Shown here: positions 9,305 through 13,501 of the stretch, piece after piece | How the letters are laid out: every line of letters starts with the position of its first letter | Numbering within the stretch: position 1 is the first letter of the stretch | Source: Xanthobacteraceae bacterium | Lineage (GTDB): Bacteria; Pseudomonadota; Alphaproteobacteria; Rhizobiales; Xanthobacteraceae | DNA: 13,501 bases | Assembly: GCA_030040825.1 (NCBI GenBank) | Contig: JASHSY010000081.1 | Location: 1 to 13,501, forward strand | Direction of reading: 5' to 3' | Notes under the pieces: generated by a model | The model's input: the letters and a program-made list of their open reading frames with translations, nothing else | What the model was told of the DNA's origin: nothing | Database searches by the model: none | Position numbers and translations under genes: made by a program

Positions 9305-10495
9305 CTACTGGATGACTTGATTGGGCATACACGTGCCGTTCGACGGATTGGGAACCATCCCCGCCGGACAGCACATGCCGCACGAAGCCACCTGGTTTGG
9401 ATTGCAGCATGTACCCGAGGGCGTCCGCACCTCGTTCGCCGTGCAGGCCGGCACGCATTGTTGGCCATACGCGACCTGACCTTGCGGACACGTGGGCCCC
9501 GTCAGCGACGGCGGACAGGCGGCACCTTCCGGGTTGAGCTCGGTCTTGATCGGCGGTTGCGCCGGCTGGCCGTCCGGACAGACACAGACGTATTGCCCGG
9601 CCCCGCTCGTGGACGCCTGGGTCGTGCCCTTTGGACATTCGCAGACGAAGAACTGGCAGTTCCCGTCCTGGACAACGTTGGCCCAACCCGAATAGTTGCC
9701 GGCCGTCACCCAGTTGACGGTCATCGGCGCCGGACAAAGGCAGGACTCGACACTGATCGTGCCCGACGCGTCGGCGCCTTCCACGACGCTGACAACAGTA
9801 CCGCTACCGCTCGCCGACTGCGACACCGGCGGGGCGTCATCGCCGGAGGGACATTTGATGATGGCGTTACCGGCAAGATTAGGATCGCAAGCGCCGGTCT
9901 GAGCGTTGCACGGATTCTGCGTGCAATTGGTCGGCACGTTGTCGATCGAGCCGCTGCACGAGCCGAACCCAGCGGGGTCGATCTGGTGCGCCAGGTTTTG
10001 CAGATCGCACAGCGCATCTGTCACGCAGGCGCCGAGATCGCCGCCGACCTGAGTGATGTTGTTCGATAGCCCGCAGGCGCATTGCACGATCGCCAGCGCA
10101 TCGGCGGCACTGCTCAGAACATCGAGGACCGACGACAGAAAGCTCGCATCGATGCCGAGATTGCCGAGTTGGGTGACCAGACTGTTGCCGTCGCCCTGAA
10201 CGTTGGTCAATTGGTTCTGCGCATTCTGCACGTCCTGGCAGAATTGCTGGCTTTGGGAGACGCCGGCCATGACGCCGGCCGCGACACCCACCGGCGCCCA
10301 CAGGGCCGGATCGGCAGTGACGCCTGCGCAATTGGCCGACGAAATCGTGTTCAGCGTGTTTTGCAGCGCGTTCCAGATGTCATTGAGGTCGCAGCTGCTA
10401 CCGCCGGCGCGCGCCGGGCCGGCCGGCATCAATATGACGGCCGCGGCGGCAATGGCCGCGCTCAAAACCGCTGCAATGCGCCGTCCTGTCGCCAT
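9305..10495 (-). CDS. Secreted cysteine-rich protein, hypothetical
   Basis: A 396-residue exported protein I do not recognise as a named family. Residues 1-30 are a clear signal peptide ending PAGPARA. The mature chain has about 29 cysteines. The N-terminal half is probably helical (SCDLNDIWNALQNTLNTIS, and a stretch with LGIDASFLSSVLDVLSSAAD). The middle is rich in Ser, Gly and Thr. The last 60 residues or so hold short modules of the form CPxGQVxxGxxC and GTCCNPNQVASCGMCCPAG, like those at the C-terminus of the next gene. ATG 10495 fits the signal peptide best, although no strong ribosome site is visible. A TTG at 10516 would add seven residues. It is the first gene of a probable operon with the larger Cys-rich protein and the DsbA-like oxidoreductase, so its cysteines are most likely disulfide-bonded outside the cytoplasm. 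Confidence 0.8.
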   Translation of the reverse strand: MATGRRIAAVLSAAIAAAAVILMPAGPARAGGSSCDLNDIWNALQNTLNTISSANCAGVTADPALWAPVGVAAGVMAGVSQSQQFCQDVQNAQNQLTNVQGDGNSLVTQLGNLGIDASFLSSVLDVLSSAADALAIVQCACGLSNNITQVGGDLGACVTDALCDLQNLAHQIDPAGFGSCSGSIDNVPTNCTQNPCNAQTGACDPNLAGNAIIKCPSGDDAPPVSQSASGSGTVVSVVEGADASGTISVESCLCPAPMTVNWVTAGNYSGWANVVQDGNCQFFVCECPKGTTQASTSGAGQYVCVCPDGQPAQPPIKTELNPEGAACPPSLTGPTCPQGQVAYGQQCVPACTANEVRTPSGTCCNPNQVASCGMCCPAGMVPNPSNGTCMPNQVIQ

Positions 10496-10607
10496 GGGAC
10501 AGCCGTAAAATTGCAAGGTCTGGGAATACCGCCGAAGAGTTCCGGCAACAGTATGTCCAAGCTTTGATTACGCACCATATGCGGGATCGGATCAAGCGCG
10601 GCGCGGA

Positions 10608-10727
10608 ATGAGCTGTCTGGTGCGCGATTTGTCCGATGACGGCGCGCGCATCATCTTCTCGCACGCTGATTACCGGGTCATAGGCGAGCGAAGCGACGCC
10701 GTTCTTCGAACGGGCTATGCCCGGTGA
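10608..10727 (+). pseudogene. Remnant of a PilZ-domain gene, cut by a REP palindrome
   Basis: A 39-codon frame on the plus strand begins MSCLVRDLSDDGARIIFSHA. This matches the core of a PilZ domain, including the [D/N]-x-S-x-x-G motif that binds cyclic di-GMP in this family. The preceding codons in another frame (MRDRIKRGAE) could be the N-terminus of the same domain, separated by a frameshift at the GGAATGAG junction. After about 20 residues the similarity stops where the REP at 10672 begins, and the frame ends inside it. The canonical RxxxR motif and the remaining strands are missing. It is probably a decayed gene lying between minus-strand genes. The alternative is chance similarity. Confidence 0.45.
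10672..10725. repeat. REP-like palindrome, family B (ACCGGGTCATAG...CTATGCCCGGT)
   Basis: The outer arms at 10672-10683 and 10715-10725 are complementary except for one bulge and a mismatch. The inner hairpin is CCGTTC-TTC-GAACGG at 10699-10713. It lies ten bases after the hlyU stop codon and upstream of the Cys-rich operon, so it may end the hlyU transcript on the minus strand. It also truncates the PilZ-like remnant. Confidence 0.8.
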
Positions 10728-10734
10728 TGACGGG

Positions 10735-11019
10735 TCATTGAAACATCCGTTCGCCCTGCAGATCGACGATCTGGCGAGCCTTGCCGAGCGTGAATGTCAC
10801 CGCCTCGTCATACGAAGCGAACGCATCGGCGCGGATGAAGCGGTGTTGCCTGAGCACGCCGCCGATTTCACGCTCGATCGTTCCCGCCGTCTGAAATTGA
10901 CCGCCGTCGCCTTTATATGGCGCGGCGCGGATGACGTAGCCCTTGTACTCGACCGGCTCGGCGGCTTTCTCGGCCGGAGCGCCGGCTGCCCGGCCGAACA
11001 ACGCGCTGAGAAAGGACAT
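10735..11019 (-). CDS. HlyU-family protein (COG5453)
   Basis: A 94-residue protein of the HlyU family, named after the Vibrio haemolysin activator. The N-terminal MSFLSALFG and the core VEYKGYVIRAAPYKGDGGQF, followed by HRFIRADAFASYDEAVTFTLGKARQIVDLQGERMF, match the short alphaproteobacterial versions. These have no helix-turn-helix, and their role is not established, so transcriptional control should not be assumed. ATG 11019 is preceded by a G-rich stretch (GGGGGCGAGGCG). The gene stands alone between the transglycosylase terminator and the REP before the Cys-rich operon. Confidence 0.87.
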   Translation of the reverse strand: MSFLSALFGRAAGAPAEKAAEPVEYKGYVIRAAPYKGDGGQFQTAGTIEREIGGVLRQHRFIRADAFASYDEAVTFTLGKARQIVDLQGERMFQ

Positions 11020-11118
11020 CGCCTCGCCCCCGATGCTGCTGCGCGCCGCATCCTATCGTTGCCGCGGCGTCCCAGCGAATCAATCTTGCCGCGTGAAACG
11101 CCTCGCACGACGTGCGCC

Positions 11119-11160
11119 GGAAAAAAGACCGCCGACGGCCGTCAGGCCGTGGCGGCGGTT
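11119..11160 (-). terminator. Intrinsic terminator of the lytic transglycosylase gene
   Basis: On the minus strand, ACCGCCG pairs with CGGCGGT and ACGGCC pairs with GGCCGT, around a TGAC loop. Two C bases are bulged on the 5' side. A CTTTTTT run follows directly (AAAAAA at 11121-11126 on the plus strand). The hairpin begins 20 bases after the transglycosylase stop. This is a textbook rho-independent terminator and separates that gene from hlyU. Confidence 0.9.
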
Positions 11161-11179
11161 TCCAGTCAATCGAGCCGGA

Positions 11180-11923
11180 TCAGGCCGGACGATGCCGCCA
11201 ATGCTTCACGCGGACGCCGGCGTGCCGGGCGGTATGGCCCCACGAGGCGGCGTCGAGCGCCGGACTGGTGTCACTGCCGTAGCCGAAGGACGCGGCGCCA
11301 TAGCCGGCCGGCGAAAATGCGGGCGCCTGCGTCACGAACGAAGCCTCCTGCACCGGGCGGGCATTGTAGCCGCTGGCGTAAAGCGCGATTGCGCGCGCCT
11401 CGTTGCCGCCGGCGGCGCGATAGGCGCCGGCGAGATACTTCACGGCATAAGTCATGTTGGTTTGCGCATCGAGCAGGCCCTCGGCTGAGCCGCTGTAGCC
11501 CATCGCGCGTGCGGTGCCGAGCCGGATCTGCATCAGTCCGTAATTGCCGGCGCTGACCGCGCGCGGATTGTAGCGGCTCTCGCGCATGATCACGCGATGC
11601 ACCAGCGAAGCCGGCACGCCGTTGGCGCTCGCTTGCGCCTCCACCATGCTGGCGAATTCCGCGCGCCGGTCGGGGGCGGGCGCGGCATTGAAATACCGCC
11701 GCCCATTCGGCCCGCGGTAAGACGCCGCCGCCGTGGCCTCGGCATAGCCGCCAAACGCGCCGTAAGTGGGCGAGGTCGCCACGTCTTGCTTGATCGCGGC
11801 CGCACGATAGGCCGTCGCGACATGCCGGCGATAATGATGCTCGCTCGCCAGCGCCGGCTGCGCCAGCAAAGCGACGCCGGCAGTCAGAATCAGACCATTC
11901 AGATAATGCGGGACACGCAACAT
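11180..11923 (-). CDS. Secreted SLT-type lytic transglycosylase
   Basis: A 247-residue periplasmic enzyme that cleaves the glycan strand of peptidoglycan, leaving 1,6-anhydro-MurNAc ends. The signal peptide is residues 1-27 (cleavage after QPALA). A low-complexity linker rich in Ala, Tyr and Arg runs to about 88. The SLT domain covers about 90-195: VHRVIMRESRYNP contains the catalytic glutamate E115 in the ES motif, followed by GNYGLMQIRLGTAR and the closing motif ALYASGYNARP. All are intact. The C-terminal 50 residues are Gly/Ser/Ala-rich and end in a basic His/Arg tail. ATG 11923 has GGAG seven bases upstream. It is monocistronic, because a strong terminator follows, and it is divergent from cspA. 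Together with the M23 peptidase it gives the window two wall-remodelling enzymes. Confidence 0.94.
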   Translation of the reverse strand: MLRVPHYLNGLILTAGVALLAQPALASEHHYRRHVATAYRAAAIKQDVATSPTYGAFGGYAEATAAASYRGPNGRRYFNAAPAPDRRAEFASMVEAQASANGVPASLVHRVIMRESRYNPRAVSAGNYGLMQIRLGTARAMGYSGSAEGLLDAQTNMTYAVKYLAGAYRAAGGNEARAIALYASGYNARPVQEASFVTQAPAFSPAGYGAASFGYGSDTSPALDAASWGHTARHAGVRVKHWRHRPA

Positions 11924-12017
11924 CCACTCACTCCGTTTATCAGGGGAAAGCCCTCACCCGACGGCAAGCCTTGTCAGGGGCCAATCCGGCGGGATTCCGG
12001 CCGTATCATGCCGCTCG

Positions 12018-12038
12018 CGCGGCCATCTCATGGCCGCG
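12018..12038. promoter_or_regulatory. Perfect 9-bp inverted repeat in the divergent SLT/cspA region
   Basis: CGCGGCCAT (12018-12026) and ATGGCCGCG (12030-12038) are exactly complementary, separated by CTC. The site is 95 bases upstream of the transglycosylase start and about 70 bases before the cspA -35 element. Such a dyad could be an operator for either gene or a hairpin in the transglycosylase leader. No regulator can be named. Confidence 0.45.
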
Positions 12039-12108
12039 AAACAAATAACCGCCCCCCAACTGGGCGAACAAATCGTTAACCGGCGCGGCAGCCCTGGCAA
12101 ACCCCGGA

Positions 12109-12137
12109 TTGCCAAGGGAGGCCGGCCTCTTTATATA
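12109..12137 (+). promoter_or_regulatory. Predicted sigma-70-type promoter of cspA
   Basis: The -35 hexamer TTGCCA (12109-12114) and the -10 hexamer TATATA (12132-12137) are separated by exactly 17 bases, close to the vegetative consensus. Transcription would start near 12144, giving a leader of about 120 bases before the cspA start codon. Long structured leaders are typical of cspA genes. This is an isolated AT-rich element in GC-rich sequence. Confidence 0.65.
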
Positions 12138-12203
12138 GCCGCCATTCGCGATTGAGCTTGCCTTAGGGCCTACCCCAAGAACTCGCTAAATCCGGATTTT
12201 GCA

Positions 12204-12248
12204 CCGCGCGAATGGTTTGCGCGGCCCCAAAAACGCATGACGCGTTTT
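12204..12248 (+). promoter_or_regulatory. Two hairpins in the cspA leader, next to the ribosome site
   Basis: CCGCGC (12204-12209) pairs with GCGCGG (12219-12224). AAAACGC (12230-12236) pairs with GCGTTTT (12242-12248) around ATGAC. The second hairpin ends three bases before the AAAGGA ribosome site at 12251-12256. In E. coli the cspA leader refolds with temperature to control translation. A similar role here is inferred from position only. Confidence 0.5.
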
Positions 12249-12266
12249 CGAAAGGAACAGGCCATC

Positions 12267-12476
12267 ATGGCTACAGGTACCGTCAAGTTTTTCAACGCCC
12301 AGAAGGGCTACGGCTTTATCGTGCAGGACGGCGGCGGCCCGGATGTGTTCGTACACATCTCCGCGGTCGAGCGCGCCGGCATGCGCACGCTCAACGAAGG
12401 GCAGAAACTTTCCTTCGACATCGAGCCGGATCGCCGCAGCGGTAAAAGCGCTGCTGCCAATCTGCAAGCGGCCTGA
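12267..12476 (+). CDS. cspA: CspA-family cold-shock protein
   Basis: A 69-residue single cold-shock domain, the normal length for the family. It is a five-stranded barrel that binds single-stranded RNA and DNA and melts RNA structure in the cytoplasm. RNP1 is KGYGFI (13-18) and RNP2 is VFVHI (27-31), with the usual MATGTVKFFN start. ATG 12267 is preceded by AAAGGA about ten bases upstream. An in-frame ATG at 12237 lies inside a leader hairpin loop and would add ten residues (MTRFRKEQAI) that CspA proteins lack. The gene has its own promoter and terminator. Whether it is induced by cold, as not all CspA paralogues are, cannot be told from sequence. Confidence 0.97.
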   Translation: MATGTVKFFNAQKGYGFIVQDGGGPDVFVHISAVERAGMRTLNEGQKLSFDIEPDRRSGKSAAANLQAA

Positions 12477-12494
12477 GTCGTCGCTATATGTGCG

Positions 12495-12530
12495 ATACCG
12501 GCGTCATATTGGCGCCGGTATTTTCGTCTT
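12495..12530 (+). terminator. Intrinsic terminator of cspA
   Basis: ATACCGGCG (12495-12503) pairs perfectly with CGCCGGTAT (12513-12521) across a nine-base loop and is followed by TTTTCGTCTTT. It begins 18 bases after the cspA stop codon. It would separate cspA from the next gene, or allow partial read-through. Confidence 0.82.
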
Positions 12531-12574
12531 TGGTATTTGCCAACGACGAACAAAAAGAAAAAAGAGGACGTGCG

Positions 12575-12835
12575 ATGCCGCGCAAGCCGGGACTGAATTC
12601 AGAATTCGTCATGTTCGACGTCGTCTACGAAGACGGCACGCAACGTTCGAACCGCAAGGTGCCGCGCGCATTGACCGGCGGCGTTGACGGCGACAAGCCG
12701 GCTTACGGTTTCCTGATCGAGCAGGACCGCGACATTGCGGAAAAATCCGGTCGGCCGCCGGCCAAGATCAAAAGCATCAGCCGCTCCGGCGCCAAGAAGA
12801 AAGAGCGCGACTACGGCCAGCGGCACTACGGGTGA
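12575..12835 (+). CDS. Small basic hypothetical protein downstream of cspA
   Basis: An 86-residue protein with no recognised domain. It starts MPRKPGLNSEFVMFDVVYEDG and ends in a Lys/Arg/Ser-rich tail (KIKSISRSGAKKKERDYGQR). The centre is acidic and polar (GGVDGDKPAYGFLIEQDRDI). There is no signal peptide or membrane segment, so it should be cytoplasmic. The basic tail suggests nucleic-acid or ribosome contact, which is inference. I chose ATG 12575 because GAGG lies seven bases upstream. Proteins of this style occur in related Rhizobiales as conserved hypotheticals. It follows cspA on the same strand after a terminator and may be expressed partly by read-through. Confidence 0.8.
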   Translation: MPRKPGLNSEFVMFDVVYEDGTQRSNRKVPRALTGGVDGDKPAYGFLIEQDRDIAEKSGRPPAKIKSISRSGAKKKERDYGQRHYG

Positions 12836-12877
12836 CCCTCCGCCAGGTTTCTCCGCTTCTCCCGCCACTCTATTTTT

Positions 12878-12918
12878 CGTCATCCTGAGGTGCGAGCGCG
12901 AGCGAGCCTCGAAGGATG
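12878..12918. repeat. Half copy of REP family A
   Basis: The sequence begins CGTCATCCTGAGG and ends CCTCGAAGGATG. It matches the reverse complement of 2520-2560 with 3 differences in 41 bases. Only one arm is present, so it cannot form the long palindrome seen at 2451-2560. It abuts the next repeat directly, giving a mosaic structure. Confidence 0.88.
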
Positions 12919-12931
12919 CACAGCCCCGGCT

Positions 12932-13056
12932 CCTTCTCCCCGCGTGCGGGGAGAAGGTCGGGATGAGGGGGCCTTGCGGCAACGCTCAGAATCGCGGCCA
13001 CACCCCCTCACCCGCTCGCTTGCGCTCGCGACCTCTCCCCGCACAGCGGGGAGAGG
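12932..13056. repeat. Two-hairpin repeat (CCTTCTCCCC / CCTCTCCCC stems)
   Basis: The left hairpin pairs CCTTCTCCCC (12932-12941) with GGGGAGAAGG (12948-12957). The right hairpin pairs CCTCTCCCC (13032-13040) with GGGGAGAGG (13048-13056). Between them, GATGAGGGGG and CCCCCTCACCC are also roughly complementary, so the whole 125 bp can fold into a cruciform-like structure. It is a non-coding interspersed repeat of a type common in Rhizobiales. Confidence 0.85.
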
Positions 13057-13116
13057 TGCATAAGCGATCTCGTTCTCGCGGCGCGTTTTTCGCGCGCCCG
13101 AGTTTTTGCAAATGGC

Positions 13117-13243
13117 TGTAGCCCGGATAAGCGAAGCGCAATCCGGGGACGAAAAACCAGCTTTGATATCCGCCCCGGATTTCACCGAGCTTGTCATCGG
13201 GCCGGCCACTTCGGGCCGGACCCGTCGGTTCATCCGGGCTACA
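13117..13243. repeat. REP-like palindrome, family C (TGTAGCCCGGAT...ATCCGGGCTACA)
   Basis: Perfect 12-base arms at 13117-13128 and 13232-13243. The left arm is followed by AAGCGAAGCGCAATCCGGG, the usual inner arm of this repeat type. The internal sequence includes another inverted pair, GGGCCGGCC and GGGCCGGACCC-like segments near 13199-13223. It is non-coding. Confidence 0.85.
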
Positions 13244-13260
13244 ACAAAGAGAGGGAAGCG

Positions 13261-13388
13261 GAGCGCCGAAAGGCGCATTGTCCAACCAATGTCCGCGTAT
13301 CGCAGACAAGTGTACGCAGTCTGCGCAACTCATCTGCTGGCGCGGCGCGCGCCATCCACTGCGGGAGGCGCGCCGCCTTTCGGCGCTC
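13261..13388. repeat. 128-bp element with perfect 15-bp terminal inverted repeats
   Basis: GAGCGCCGAAAGGCG (13261-13275) and CGCCTTTCGGCGCTC (13374-13388) are exact reverse complements. Each end is itself a small hairpin (GCGCC-GAAA-GGCGC). Further GC-rich inverted segments lie inside (near 13341 and 13367). No target-site duplication is visible at the ends. It could be a miniature inverted-repeat element or a large palindromic repeat unit. There is no coding content. Confidence 0.65.
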
Positions 13389-13501
13389 ACACTTGCGGCA
13401 CTCGCCACCGGCTCTTACCCCGATGGCTCAGCTCCAGAACCGGGTTTCCCGCGGCGGCGGCGCAACAGGTGTTTTGCCTGCTTCGCTCAACGTTGCCGCG
13501 G

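Larger units (their letters stand above)
12836..13501. other. Gene-free tail made of interspersed repeats
   Basis: No credible coding frame was found in these 666 bases. The stretch carries a half copy of REP family A, a two-hairpin repeat, a third REP type and a 128-bp inverted-repeat element, each listed separately. From 13389 to the end I see nothing identifiable. Confidence 0.7.

Noticed and set aside
12932..13056. CRISPR-like or terminator array
   Set aside because: Two different stem-loops without regular spacers or nearby cas genes, and no T runs. This fits an interspersed palindromic repeat.
13277..13501. Possible degenerate coding sequence at the right edge
   Set aside because: No frame keeps protein-like composition or a recognisable motif, and the element boundaries explain part of the stretch.

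Overview
The window (about 13.5 kb, high GC, long open frames) looks like chromosomal DNA of a Hyphomicrobiales alphaproteobacterium from the Bradyrhizobium / Rhodopseudomonas / Pseudolabrys neighbourhood. This is inferred from the protein families (a Rhizobiales-type MepM/Csd3-like M23 peptidase, a HlyU/COG5453 protein, ClpB with an MDFEKYTDRSRGFIQSAQ start) and from several families of REP-like palindromes between genes. No database search was possible, so the taxon is inference. No rRNA, tRNA, CRISPR array, insertion sequence or phage gene was seen.

Layout. Positions 1-408 are non-coding, with small hairpins and a four-copy 10-bp tandem repeat. A membrane-anchored M23 endopeptidase follows on the plus strand (409-2442), then a REP palindrome and a small PH-like protein (2575-2940), which converges on clpB across a hairpin. 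From 3000 to 11923 every gene is on the minus strand. In transcription order these are a secreted SLT lytic transglycosylase (11923-11180) with a strong intrinsic terminator, hlyU (11019-10735), a spacer with a REP and a PilZ-domain relic, then a tight three-gene unit: two secreted cysteine-rich proteins (10495-9305 and 9297-6697) and a DsbA/ScsC-like thiol oxidoreductase (6667-5828). clpB (5597-3000) lies downstream behind a candidate FNR/FixK box. On the right, divergent from the transglycosylase, come cspA (12267-12476) with a recognisable promoter, a long leader and a terminator, and an 86-residue conserved-type hypothetical protein (12575-12835). The last 665 bases hold only repeats.

How it fits together. 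Much of the window concerns the cell envelope (M23 endopeptidase, SLT transglycosylase, exported Cys-rich proteins, DsbA-like enzyme), and the rest is stress response (ClpB, CspA). The most notable unit is the cysteine-rich/DsbA cassette. Two exported proteins with about 29 and 37 mature cysteines, the larger carrying ten vicinal CC pairs behind a probable beta-propeller and a proline-rich stalk, sit 7 and 29 bases from each other and from a periplasmic thiol oxidoreductase. This suggests a dedicated secretion-and-disulfide-folding module of unknown final function.
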